A stretch of 46,329 bases of DNA from Rhodobacterales bacterium (GTDB lineage Bacteria; Pseudomonadota; Alphaproteobacteria; Rhodobacterales; Rhodobacteraceae). This document shows positions 26,300 through 33,915 of this stretch, piece by piece. Every line of letters starts with the position of its first letter. Within the stretch, counting starts at the first letter, position 1. Location of the stretch: positions 1 through 46,329 of the forward strand of contig JAPLPF010000177.1 of NCBI GenBank assembly GCA_026400325.1, in the 5' to 3' direction. The position numbers and the translations under genes are program-made. The notes beneath the pieces are model-generated. The model searched no databases. It worked only from the letters and a program-made list of their open reading frames with translations, and was not told the DNA's origin.

Positions 26300-26328
26300 T
26301 TGCGCAAGATTGAAATATTATTGCGCAA
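26300..26328. promoter_or_regulatory. Double TTGCGCAA operator for the Lrp-type regulator
   Basis: The perfect 8-base palindrome TTGCGCAA occurs at 26300-26307 and 26321-26328, centres exactly 21 bases (two helical turns) apart, separated by AT-rich DNA, 41-69 bases upstream of the regulator start. This phasing is what an Lrp/AsnC dimer pair or octamer needs. It is a strong candidate autoregulatory site, and it may also touch trxB. Confidence 0.75.
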
Positions 26329-26368
26329 AGCCACCCCACAGCGTAAGCACGCTGCAAACGGAGGCATC

Positions 26369-26869
26369 ATGGCCGGACACAAGCTTGACCCCATCGACCG
26401 TCAGATCCTGTCCGAGTTGCAGGCCGACGGGCGCATGACGAACGTAGAGCTTGCCAGCCGAGTGGGCATTTCCGCCCCACCCTGCCTGCGCCGCGTGCGC
26501 GGGCTGGAGGAGGCCGGTTACATTCGCGGCTATCACGCCGACATCGACGCACGCGAACTTGGCTTCGAGGTGCAGGTCTTCGCGATGGTGCGGCTGAATT
26601 CACAGGCCGAGGCCGACCTTTCGGCGTTTGAGGCGCGCTGCCGGGCCTGGCCTCTGGTGCGTGAGTGTCACATGCTGAACGGCGAGATCGACTTCATCCT
26701 GAAATGCGTAGCGCCGGATCTGTCCAGCTTTCAAAGCTTCCTGACCGAGCATTTGCTCAAGGCCGAACATGTGGCGAATGTGAAAACCAGCCTGGTGATC
26801 CGCTGCGCCAAGGATGAACCGGGCCTGCCCTTCGACGTGCTTGAGGCCCGGCTGGCGAAACAGGCCTAG
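26369..26869 (+). CDS. Lrp/AsnC-family transcriptional regulator
   Basis: 166-residue regulator. The N-terminal helix-turn-helix is [20 protein letters not shown], then [20 protein letters not shown] (residues about 5-45), followed by the AsnC-type ligand domain (about 65-150) with [25 protein letters not shown] 26369 is preceded by GGAGG. The HTH sequence [20 protein letters not shown] is typical of the alphaproteobacterial trxB-linked Lrp regulators. The amino-acid ligand is unknown. The stop TAG overlaps the stop of a small convergent gene. Confidence 0.93.
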   Translation: MAGHKLDPIDRQILSELQADGRMTNVELASRVGISAPPCLRRVRGLEEAGYIRGYHADIDARELGFEVQVFAMVRLNSQAEADLSAFEARCRAWPLVRECHMLNGEIDFILKCVAPDLSSFQSFLTEHLLKAEHVANVKTSLVIRCAKDEPGLPFDVLEARLAKQA

Positions 26870-27060
26870 CGCGCGGCGTCAGCCAGGGGGCGGGTGGCCG
26901 CTTTCAGACGCATCGCAAAACCCTTCTGGCCTGCCGGAAGGCTGCGACCGGTCGATTGTTTGGCAAACGCACGCACGGCGCCGCGACCATCCTGCTGTTC
27001 GGCGACAGCTTCCAGCACCGACACAATCCAACGACGCTTGGTCCGCATTTCAATCATCAT
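26866..27060 (-). CDS. Small basic hypothetical protein
   Basis: 64 residues from the ATG at 27060 (MMIEMRTKRRWIVSVLEAV), very basic and Ala-rich, no signal peptide or membrane helix. The pattern of a Met-Arg-Thr-Lys-Arg-Arg-Trp start followed by an amphipathic helix looks like a genuine short conserved protein, perhaps nucleic-acid binding. GGGG lies upstream at ribosome-site distance. Its stop (bases 26866-26868) shares two bases with the lrp-like stop on the other strand. Function unknown. Confidence 0.6.
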   Translation of the reverse strand: MMIEMRTKRRWIVSVLEAVAEQQDGRGAVRAFAKQSTGRSLPAGQKGFAMRLKAATRPLADAAR

Positions 27061-27173
27061 GGCATTCCCCGTACGCTTCACTCGTCCCAGTTTCGGGGAT
27101 GACAGCGGAATGCGGCAGGGGTTAGGAAAAGTCGTGCTGCAATCGGTGCATTTTCATGCCCCCTTTCGCCGCA

Positions 27174-27932
27174 TTACAGCCTTATTGTCGAGATGAGCCG
27201 CCCATAGTCGGCCTCACCGGCGTGGGTCGTCCGGCGAAAAGAATAAAAGCGCGCGGGATCAAGGTAGGTGCAATGTCCGGTCCATTCGGCATGGCCCACA
27301 CCGGCGGCGCGCAAGCGGTGCAGACCATAGCCCGGCAGATCGAACAACATCCTGTCGCCGGGACCGTTCACGAAAAACCGGGTGTTTTCCGGGTCTTCAT
27401 CGCGGAAGCGGTCAAGGAATTCGGGGCCTACCTCATAGGCAGGCTGGCTGATCGAGGGGCCGATCACCGCGTGGATCTGGCTGCGGCTGGCCCCCAGCCC
27501 CTCCATCGCGGCAAGGGTGGCTTCAAGGATGCCGTCCACCGCCCCGCGCCACCCGGCATGGGCTGCCCCCACAACGCCTGCGACCGGATCGTGAAACAGG
27601 ACCGGCTGGCAATCGGCAGTCAGCACCGCCAGCAGGACACCGGGTGACGCAGTCACCAACGCGTCGGCCTGGGGTCGGTCGGACAGCGGACCATCCACCC
27701 GAATCGCCGTTGCGGAATGAATCTGATGCACGGTCACAAGCGCCAAAGGCGCCACCCCCATCGCCCCGGCCACGCGCGCGCGGTTGATTGCGACGATTTC
27801 GGCCTGGTCGGTGGATCCGGTGCCGCAGTTGAGCCCGGAAAACACGCCCGAGGACGCCCCGCCCTTGCGGGTGAAGAACCCGTGCGGGGTTGTCAGGGCG
27901 GGCGAAGTTATGATCTCCAGCGTGGACGGCAT
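27174..27932 (-). CDS. pgeF: Purine nucleoside phosphorylase YfiH / polyphenol oxidase family
   Basis: 252-residue multicopper-oxidase-like (laccase domain) protein. Family members have been shown to act on purine nucleosides, and in E. coli to remove misincorporated L-serine from peptidoglycan precursors (PgeF). The Zn/Cu ligand motifs are clear: VHQIHS (His), LTADCQPVLF (Cys) and AAHAGWRG (His). The C-terminal TGHCTYLDPARFYSFRR block is family-typical. Its ATG overlaps the MidA-like stop by one base (TGATG), so it is translated with midA and lgt as a unit. Which of the reported activities applies here cannot be read. Confidence 0.9.
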   Translation of the reverse strand: MPSTLEIITSPALTTPHGFFTRKGGASSGVFSGLNCGTGSTDQAEIVAINRARVAGAMGVAPLALVTVHQIHSATAIRVDGPLSDRPQADALVTASPGVLLAVLTADCQPVLFHDPVAGVVGAAHAGWRGAVDGILEATLAAMEGLGASRSQIHAVIGPSISQPAYEVGPEFLDRFRDEDPENTRFFVNGPGDRMLFDLPGYGLHRLRAAGVGHAEWTGHCTYLDPARFYSFRRTTHAGEADYGRLISTIRL

Positions 27933-28993
27933 CAGGGGGCAAATCCCGGTGGCAGGGGTGCGGTGGTACCGGTCAAGGCAAGCACCTTGAACAACGAACC
28001 CATTTCTTCCGGGTGGGTCAAGCGGCGAAGCGCGGCAAGATGACTTTCCAGCGCATCCCCGGTCAGGTTGCGGGCCAGGCGGTCGGCACGGGTCTGGATG
28101 CCAAGGCGGGTCAGGAATTCGCCCTGGGTGGTATAGTGGCAGGCCTTATTCAGGGCCAAGGCCTCGAAATCGACATGGGCGGTCAGGTCGGCCTCACCCG
28201 GGTGGGCGAGGGGGTCATCAAAGGCATGCCGCCGGATTGCCTGAAGGGTGTCACCCCGCGACCGCCAGTCGCCATAGTCGATGACAAGGGCAAGCCCGCC
28301 ATGATGGTCCAGTCGATGCGCAACCTGCTTCATCGCGAAGATGCCCGTGCGCGCCTCTTCGACAATCACGCCGTCCTCCCGCTGGTCAAAGGCCGGCGTA
28401 TAGCCCAGTGCCATCCCCCGTTCGGCCAGACCGAAGGCCAGTGCGCCGTCCCTCAACCCCACCAGCCGTTCATGCCAAAGCCCGCCCGCGCCTTGATACT
28501 GGTGGATCGGCAGGGCATCAAAGAACTCGTTGGCGACCAGAAACAGCGGCTGTTCCGGCAGATCGCCCGCCGCTTCGATCCAGCGCAGGCCAAGGTCATG
28601 CCCCCGGCTGATCGTGGTCTGCTGTGTCTGGCGCAGGACGGGCGAGGCTTCGACCAGAGTGACCTGTGCCGCGGCGTGGAAGCCCGGCACTCTGCGCGTC
28701 GCGCGCAGAATGTCGGCCATCAGGGTACCTCGGCCCGGGCCAAGCTCGGCCAGGGTGAAGGGTGACGGCGCGCCCTGGTCTGCCCATGCCTGCGCCAGCG
28801 CAAGGCCGACCAGTTCGCCGAACATCTGGCTGATCTCGGGCGCGGTGGTGAAGTCGCCGGCCACGCCGAAGGGATCTCGGGTGGTGTAATAGCCATGGAC
28901 GGGGTGCAGCAGACATTCGGCCATGTAGTCGGCCACGCTGATCGGACCGCCCTCGCGGATGCGTTCGATCAGAAGGGCGGCGAGGGGCGTCAT
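27932..28993 (-). CDS. SAM-dependent methyltransferase, MidA/NDUFAF7 family
   Basis: 353-residue DUF185-type class I methyltransferase; the mitochondrial relative NDUFAF7 methylates an arginine of a complex I subunit, so an alphaproteobacterial role in complex I maturation is plausible. N-terminal ISVADYMAECLLHPVHGYYTTRDPFG and TTAPEISQMFGELVGL are diagnostic; the SAM-binding glycine loop is LAELGPGRGTLMADIL (about residues 82-97), and LVANEFFDALPIHQY follows. It starts 10 bases after the lgt stop and overlaps pgeF by one base. Normal length, no defect seen. Confidence 0.93.
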   Translation of the reverse strand: MTPLAALLIERIREGGPISVADYMAECLLHPVHGYYTTRDPFGVAGDFTTAPEISQMFGELVGLALAQAWADQGAPSPFTLAELGPGRGTLMADILRATRRVPGFHAAAQVTLVEASPVLRQTQQTTISRGHDLGLRWIEAAGDLPEQPLFLVANEFFDALPIHQYQGAGGLWHERLVGLRDGALAFGLAERGMALGYTPAFDQREDGVIVEEARTGIFAMKQVAHRLDHHGGLALVIDYGDWRSRGDTLQAIRRHAFDDPLAHPGEADLTAHVDFEALALNKACHYTTQGEFLTRLGIQTRADRLARNLTGDALESHLAALRRLTHPEEMGSLFKVLALTGTTAPLPPGFAP

Positions 28994-29003
28994 CTGTCCC
29001 CCG

Positions 29004-29873
29004 TCAACGCTTTCGGGCGCGCGTCAGGAACCACAGGCCCGCCGCCAGCATCGGCAAGGACAGAAGCTGGCCCATGGTCAGGCCATAGCTGCCGACCTGA
29101 ATCGCCCAGCCGACCGGGTTGCCAGGGGAAACGAATTGCGCGTCGGGCTGGCGGACAAATTCGACCAGAAACCGCGCGACGGCGTAACCGGCAAGAAAGA
29201 GGCCCATCAGCGCCCCGGGCCGCCTTAACCAGCCGCGCCGGAAGGCCAGGAAGGTCAGCACGATGGCAAGCAAAAGCCCCTCAAGCGCCGCCTGGTACAG
29301 CTGGCTGGGGTGGCGGGCACAGGCCTCGGCCGCTGTCGCACAGGCCTGCGCCGCCTCACCCGGGAAGATCACGCCCCAGGGCAGCGTGGTCGGCCGGCCC
29401 CAAAGTTCGGCGTTCACGAAGTTGGCCAGCCGCCCCAGCATCAGGCCGACCGGCACCGCCAGCGCCAGAAGATCGCCCATCGACAGCATCGGGATCTTCT
29501 CGCGCCGGCAAAACCAGATGCCAGCAACCATGACGCCGACAAAGCCGCCGTGAAAAGCCATGCCACCTTCGGTCACCAGCGGGATGCGCCAGGGTTCGGC
29601 GATATAGGTGGCCGGGGCGTAGAAGATCACATAGCCAAGCCTGCCGCCCACGATGATCCCGATGACGGCCCAGGTGAAGAACCGCTCTACCTGCTCGGCG
29701 GTCAGGGGTGGGTCTGCGGCCCAAAGCCGGGGCGTACGCACTGCGCGCAGGATGATCCACCAGCCGAACAAAAGGCCGACGATATAGGCCAGCGCATACC
29801 AGCGCAGCCCGAAGGTATGGCCATTTATGTCCACCGAGACCAGGAACGGAGAGATGTCGGGAAAGGGGATCAT
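29004..29873 (-). CDS. lgt: Prolipoprotein diacylglyceryl transferase
   Basis: Inner-membrane enzyme that transfers diacylglycerol from phosphatidylglycerol to the lipobox Cys of prolipoproteins. 289 residues, about seven helices. Family motifs in order: [17 protein letters not shown] (about 23-39), [24 protein letters not shown] with the essential His, [16 protein letters not shown] (signature), and [15 protein letters not shown] 29873 ([12 protein letters not shown]) is the natural start for this group, although no strong ribosome site is visible; the frame is open far upstream but that part is not conserved in character. First gene of the lgt-midA-pgeF operon, divergent from ubiK. Confidence 0.95.
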   Translation of the reverse strand: MIPFPDISPFLVSVDINGHTFGLRWYALAYIVGLLFGWWIILRAVRTPRLWAADPPLTAEQVERFFTWAVIGIIVGGRLGYVIFYAPATYIAEPWRIPLVTEGGMAFHGGFVGVMVAGIWFCRREKIPMLSMGDLLALAVPVGLMLGRLANFVNAELWGRPTTLPWGVIFPGEAAQACATAAEACARHPSQLYQAALEGLLLAIVLTFLAFRRGWLRRPGALMGLFLAGYAVARFLVEFVRQPDAQFVSPGNPVGWAIQVGSYGLTMGQLLSLPMLAAGLWFLTRARKR

Positions 29874-30008
29874 GCGGGGCCCAAAGCTTTTCCCGCTTGT
29901 CGCGGGCAGGCGGCGTGAAGTCAATCGGCGGCAATCGGTCACCCTCTGACAAGCTTGTGTCGGGGACCGCGCAGCCCATATATGGGACAGGTGCGAATGG
30001 AGACAGCG

Positions 30009-30266
30009 ATGCAAGGCCGCAACAAGTTCCTCGACGACATGAGCCAGCTCATGACCAATGCGATGGGTGTGGCGCAGGGCGCCAAGACCGAGGCGGAAAC
30101 CGCCTTTCGCAGCATGATCGACCGCTGGATGGCCGACCGCGATTTCGTCACGCGCGAAGAATTCGATGCCGTCCGTGCCATGGCGCAGAAGGCGCGCGAA
30201 GAGAATACGGCCCTTGAAGCCCGTATCGCGGCGCTTGAGGTGGCGGCGGTGAAGAAAAAGGGGTGA
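30009..30266 (+). CDS. ubiK: UbiK-like ubiquinone biosynthesis accessory factor
   Basis: 85-residue coiled-coil protein of the YqiC/BMFP family, which trimerises and supports the ubiquinone-biosynthesis complex and membrane fusion in vitro. [20 protein letters not shown] forms an amphipathic N-terminal helix, [18 protein letters not shown] the central conserved stretch, and the C-terminal half is a heptad coiled coil ending KKKG. ATG 30009 has GGAG 6 bases upstream; an ATG four codons earlier is possible. Divergent from lgt, as commonly found in Rhodobacterales. Confidence 0.88.
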   Translation: MQGRNKFLDDMSQLMTNAMGVAQGAKTEAETAFRSMIDRWMADRDFVTREEFDAVRAMAQKAREENTALEARIAALEVAAVKKKG

Positions 30267-30270
30267 GCGT

Positions 30271-30345
30271 CGCTCGTCGATGACTTCGTCACTCCCCGCG
30301 GGGGGTGTGTCCGATGAGGAGACGCAGTCGAACGAGAAGGCTCCC
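30271..30345. repeat. Dispersed imperfect inverted repeat, copy C
   Basis: Reverse-orientation copy lying between the convergent ubiK and TIGR02186 genes. Arms are 30271-30295 (CGCTCGTCGATGACTTCGTC...) and about 30311-30336 (CGATGAGGAGACGCAGTCGA...), separated by a GC-rich loop. It may act as a bidirectional transcript end. Confidence 0.7.
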
Positions 30346-30346
30346 C

Positions 30347-31108
30347 TCAGGCGCGGATGAGGCGGAACGCGACTGACGCGCCCCACCCGGCAAGGGCCGC
30401 CAGGACCAGCGAGATCAGGCCGTAGATCAGCGGTTGTTCGTGCGCCATGTTGAAGATGAAACGCTCCAGCCCCTCTTTCCGGACCCCGATCACCCGCTCT
30501 TGCGTTGCCACCACATGCTTGTCGCGCAAAAGGAAGAGGCGGACCTTGTATTCGCCCTCGGTCAGGTTGGCGGGCAGCACGATGTCGGTGCGAAAGAGGG
30601 TTTCCTCGGACAGTTCGACCTTGCCCGACAAGATCCGGTAGCGGCCTTCGTTGGTGCGCACGCGCAGAAGGGCAAGCAGAAATTCGCCCGCGCGTTCGGC
30701 CTCGTCGGTAATGCCGACCGCCCGGATCACCCGCTCGATCGTGATGCCATAGCGCAGATTGTCAGTGTCCGACAGGATATGCTCCAGCGGACCGGTCGTG
30801 GCGACGGCATAAAAGCTGGGCGCGCTGTCGACCGTGACCGAAGCATTGTTGACCCATATACCCGCCACCCTGCCCTTGCGGCGCACCGTGACCGGGGTCG
30901 CAGGCCCCTCGACCGTCACGATGACTTCCAGCGCGCCTGCGCCTTCGGGTGGCGGTGCATCGCGTTTGACCGCGCCATAGATCAGGATCTCGGACCCGTC
31001 AAAATCCGCAGTGATCGACACACGGTTCTGGCTCATCCCGGCGACGATCTGTTCCTGCGCCATGGCAGGCAGCGCAAGCGAAAGCAGAACCAGAGCCAAC
31101 CGGATCAT
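30347..31108 (-). CDS. TIGR02186-family membrane-anchored protein
   Basis: 253-residue protein with a signal peptide ([18 protein letters not shown]), an exported beta-rich domain (about 20-220) and one C-terminal membrane helix ([20 protein letters not shown], about 228-247), so it faces the periplasm. Recognised as the TIGR02186 family from [28 protein letters not shown]-like [10 protein letters not shown] and [20 protein letters not shown]. Function unknown. Its ATG overlaps the stop of the TauE/SafE exporter gene (ATGA), and in alphaproteobacteria the two families are often neighbours, so it is probably an accessory subunit of that exporter. Confidence 0.87.
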   Translation of the reverse strand: MIRLALVLLSLALPAMAQEQIVAGMSQNRVSITADFDGSEILIYGAVKRDAPPPEGAGALEVIVTVEGPATPVTVRRKGRVAGIWVNNASVTVDSAPSFYAVATTGPLEHILSDTDNLRYGITIERVIRAVGITDEAERAGEFLLALLRVRTNEGRYRILSGKVELSEETLFRTDIVLPANLTEGEYKVRLFLLRDKHVVATQERVIGVRKEGLERFIFNMAHEQPLIYGLISLVLAALAGWGASVAFRLIRA

Positions 31109-32025
31109 GGCAACACCCCTGCCGCGACCGAGTACAGTTCTGACGGCTCGACCAGCAGGTCGATCGCGATGCGGATCGACACGGCCAGCACCAGAAGCGA
31201 CAGAAGGATGCGCAGCTGTTCGGCCTTGAGCCGCACACCGACGCGGGTGCCGATCTGCGCGCCAATCACCCCGCCCAGGATCAGGACCAGCGCCAGAAGC
31301 ATGTCGACGGTCTGGCTGGTCACGGCATGCATGACCGTGGTGAAGGCGGTGACGAAGATGATCTGGAATAGCGAGGTTCCGATCACGACCCTTGTGGGCA
31401 TCCCCAGAAGATAGATCATCGCGGGAACCATGATGAAGCCGCCGCCGACCCCCATGATCGCCGCCAGAAAGCCCACGGCCGCGCCGATCAGCAAGGGCGG
31501 GATGACGCTGATGTAAAGCCCGCTTGCCCGGAACTTCATCTTGAACGGCAACCCGTGAACCCAGGAATGAACATGGGCCCGGCGGATCGGCGCGCCGGAT
31601 TTGCGCGCCCGCAAGAGGCTGCGCAGGCTTTCCTGGAACATCATCGCACCGATCAGGCCAAGAAAGAGCACATAGGAAAGCTGGACGAAAAGGTCGATCT
31701 GTCCAAGCCCGGTCATCCAGCGGAAGACCCAGACCCCCGCGGCCGAGCCGACTATGCCGCCCGCCAGCAGGATACCGCCCATGGCAAAATCCACCCCCTT
31801 GCGCCTGAGCTGCGCAAGGACGCCCGAGATGGACGACGCCACGACCTGGTTCGCGCCGGTGGCCACAGCAACAGCAGGTGGCACGCCGATGAAAAACAGC
31901 AGCGGCGTGATCAGGAAACCACCGCCCACTCCGAACATGCCCGAAAGAAAGCCCACGATTCCGCCCAGCCCAAGGATGAGGAAGGCGTTGACCGAGATTT
32001 CGGCTATGGGGAGGTAAAGCTGCAT
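31105..32025 (-). CDS. TauE/SafE-family sulfite/organosulfur exporter
   Basis: 306-residue inner-membrane permease of the TauE/SafE (DUF81) group, exporting sulfite, sulfoacetate or related anions. About eight helices; the internal duplication shows as two similar GFLSGMFGVGGGFLITPLL (about 26-44) and GFLAAIMGVGGGFIMVPAMI segments, the hallmark Gly-rich re-entrant motif. A longer-than-average cytoplasmic loop (RSLLRARKSGAPIRRAHVHS, about 123-142) lies between the halves. Followed by the coupled TIGR02186 gene. The ion transported here is not evident; no sulfur-oxidation or taurine genes are in the window. Confidence 0.92.
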   Translation of the reverse strand: MQLYLPIAEISVNAFLILGLGGIVGFLSGMFGVGGGFLITPLLFFIGVPPAVAVATGANQVVASSISGVLAQLRRKGVDFAMGGILLAGGIVGSAAGVWVFRWMTGLGQIDLFVQLSYVLFLGLIGAMMFQESLRSLLRARKSGAPIRRAHVHSWVHGLPFKMKFRASGLYISVIPPLLIGAAVGFLAAIMGVGGGFIMVPAMIYLLGMPTRVVIGTSLFQIIFVTAFTTVMHAVTSQTVDMLLALVLILGGVIGAQIGTRVGVRLKAEQLRILLSLLVLAVSIRIAIDLLVEPSELYSVAAGVLP

Positions 32026-32129
32026 CGAAGCGGCCCAATCAGGGGCGAAGTGGTGCGGGCGAGGACAAAAGCGGCGGAATGTTCAAAGGCTTGCGCGCCT
32101 TCGCTGGTGAAGTCAAACGCCGTTTGCCT

Positions 32130-32933
32130 TCATCGGAGACCGCGCAGGAATTCCCGCAGGATCCGTTCCAGTTTTGCCGCACCCAAGGGGGCCATGGCTT
32201 TGGTATGTTCGTGGCTGATCTTCTCGTCGCTCATCCCGGCCGCCATGTTGGTGATGGTGGAAATCGCCGCGACTTTCAGGCCCAGGAACCGCGCCAGGAT
32301 CACCTCGGGCACGGTGGACATGCCCACGGCATCGCCACCAAGCGCCTTCAGCATCCGGATTTCGGCCGGAGTCTCGAAACTGGGGCCGGAGTACCAGCAA
32401 TAGACCCCCTCAGGCAGCGCCAGACCCTCGCGCGCCGCAGCCGCCTTGAGCGCCGATCGCAGACCGGGATCATGCGCGTCGGTCATGGGCACGAAACGAG
32501 CGTCAGTCTTTTCGCCGATCAGCGGGTTCAGACCCGAATAGTTGATGTGGTCATTCAGCAGCATCAGGTCGCCAGGCGGGATGTCCGGGCGCATCGAGCC
32601 TGCGGCGTTGGTCAAAAGCAACTCGGACGCACCGAGAGCTTTCAGGACCTGCAGGGGAAAGAGCATCGCTCGGGGGTTGCCGTTTTCATAGTAATGTTCT
32701 CGCGCGCCGAAGGCGGCAACGCGGACGCCTTCAAGCGTGCCTATGTGCAGGTTCGGGTTGTGACCCGAGACGCCGACATGCGGAAAACCGGGCAGGTCGC
32801 TGTACGGGATCGCCACGCCGTCCACCTGCTGCGCGATATGGCCGAGGCCCGAGCCGAGGATCAGGCCGATGCGGACCGGCGCGTCGCCAGCGCGGGCACG
32901 GATCAGGTGGGCAAGGGAGGCGGCACTGGTCAT
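32130..32933 (-). CDS. punA: Purine nucleoside phosphorylase (trimeric PNP family)
   Basis: 267-residue cytoplasmic enzyme that phosphorolyses inosine, guanosine and their deoxy forms to free base and (deoxy)ribose-1-phosphate. Phosphate-binding ILGSGLGHIA (about 24-33), GFPHVGVSGHNPNL, TNAAGSMRPDIPPGDLMLLNDHIN (with the purine-pocket Asn), and YSGPSFETPAEIRMLKALGGDAVGMSTVPEV are all family blocks. The usual Gly-Arg-x-His is GAREHYYE here. Placed 85 bases downstream of a nucleoside ABC importer, it is the obvious first catabolic step for what that system brings in. Symbol by family resemblance only. Confidence 0.93.
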   Translation of the reverse strand: MTSAASLAHLIRARAGDAPVRIGLILGSGLGHIAQQVDGVAIPYSDLPGFPHVGVSGHNPNLHIGTLEGVRVAAFGAREHYYENGNPRAMLFPLQVLKALGASELLLTNAAGSMRPDIPPGDLMLLNDHINYSGLNPLIGEKTDARFVPMTDAHDPGLRSALKAAAAREGLALPEGVYCWYSGPSFETPAEIRMLKALGGDAVGMSTVPEVILARFLGLKVAAISTITNMAAGMSDEKISHEHTKAMAPLGAAKLERILREFLRGLR

Positions 32934-32959
32934 TTGCTTCGCTCTGGGCTGGCGGCGGA

Positions 32960-32982
32960 GCGGGGGGTTTCACACCCCCCGC
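32960..32982 (-). terminator. Strong hairpin after nucleoside permease operon
   Basis: Perfect 9-bp stem GCGGGGGGT / ACCCCCCGC with a 5-base loop, 36 bases beyond the permease stop and about 27 bases before the phosphorylase start. No clean U tract follows, so it may attenuate rather than fully stop transcription into the phosphorylase gene. Confidence 0.6.
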
Positions 32983-33018
32983 ACCCCCTGTGGGATATTT
33001 GTGCGAATGTGAAAGGAC

Positions 33019-33915
33019 TTAACGCTCTTTTACATAGGGCTCGCCCCCGGCGCGGGGCGGGATCGCCTTGCCGATGAAGCCTGCCAGGACGATAACCGTC
33101 AGGATGTAGGGCAGCGCGTCAAGGAAGGGGACCGGAACCTTGACCCGTACCACCGCCTCGACCACGTCGGGGCGCAAGGCGAGCGCCTGGAAGAAGCCGA
33201 ATAAAAGGCAGGCCCAAAGCGCCGGAACCGGCCGCCACTTGGCGAAGATGAGGGCGGCAAGCGCGATATAACCGCGCCCGGCTGTCATCTCGCGGCCAAA
33301 GCCCGCCTGAAGGGCGGTGGCCATGTAGGCCCCGGCCAGCCCGCAAAGGATGCCGGTGATCGCCACGGCGGCAAAGCGCAGGCCGACGCGGTTCAGGACC
33401 CACCAGCTGATCGGCACCAGCGCGATGGCGGCGTAGACAAGGATCGAATGGCCCGAGATCACCTCATAGTAGAGCGGCCCGAGGATCGGCACGCCCTGCA
33501 CGCTTTCCGCGAAGGGAAGCGTGATCGGGTTGAACCGGGCCGCGCCCTCCAGCGGCGGGGTGCGGCCACCCTGACCGAACATTGCCTGGGCGATCAGCAC
33601 GGTAAGCCCGGAGGCCAGGAAGTTCAGCGCCACGCCCGAGATCAGCTGGTTGCCCCGGAACGTGATCGAAGCGATCCCGTGGATGGCCGCAAAGATCAGC
33701 GAAGCGCCGATCCCCGCCAGAAGCCCAAGCCACACCGAGCCCGTCAGGAAGGCCACCGCGCCGGAAGCCATGGCTGCGGCCAGCATCTTGCCCTCAAGCC
33801 CGATGTCGAAGATGCCGGAACGTTCCGAGAAAAGCCCCGCCAGACAGGCCAGCAGAAGCGGCGTCGCCAGGCGCAAGGTGGAGTCTAGCAGTTGCAGCAA
33901 TGTTGCGTAATCCAT
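33019..33915 (-). CDS. Nucleoside ABC permease (NupQ/BmpC-like) missing its coupling loop
   Basis: 298-residue BPD_transp_2-type permease. It begins MDYATLLQLLDSTLRLATPLLL, has GIFDIGLEGKMLAAAMASGA (family signature), and ends YILTVIVLAGFIGKAIPPRAGGEPYVKER. In this family a cytoplasmic loop (Leu-Arg-Ala-x-Gly-Glu-x-Pro-x-Ala-Ala-x-x-Ala-Gly) contacts the ATPase. Here the sequence jumps from VLNRVGLRFAAV straight to AITGILCGLAG. The sister permease encoded next door has a 29-residue segment at the same place (IRAFGKSEAAARYAGIN core), against 7 here, so about 22 residues are missing in frame. It joins the sister gene by a one-base TGATG overlap. As written it would probably not couple to the ATPase. 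Confidence 0.88.
   Translation of the reverse strand: MDYATLLQLLDSTLRLATPLLLACLAGLFSERSGIFDIGLEGKMLAAAMASGAVAFLTGSVWLGLLAGIGASLIFAAIHGIASITFRGNQLISGVALNFLASGLTVLIAQAMFGQGGRTPPLEGAARFNPITLPFAESVQGVPILGPLYYEVISGHSILVYAAIALVPISWWVLNRVGLRFAAVAITGILCGLAGAYMATALQAGFGREMTAGRGYIALAALIFAKWRPVPALWACLLFGFFQALALRPDVVEAVVRVKVPVPFLDALPYILTVIVLAGFIGKAIPPRAGGEPYVKER

Noticed and set aside
29874-30386. N-terminal extension of lgt by about 170 codons
   Set aside because: The extension runs antisense through ubiK and repeat copy C and has no conserved character; the natural Lgt start MIPFPDISP is at 29873.
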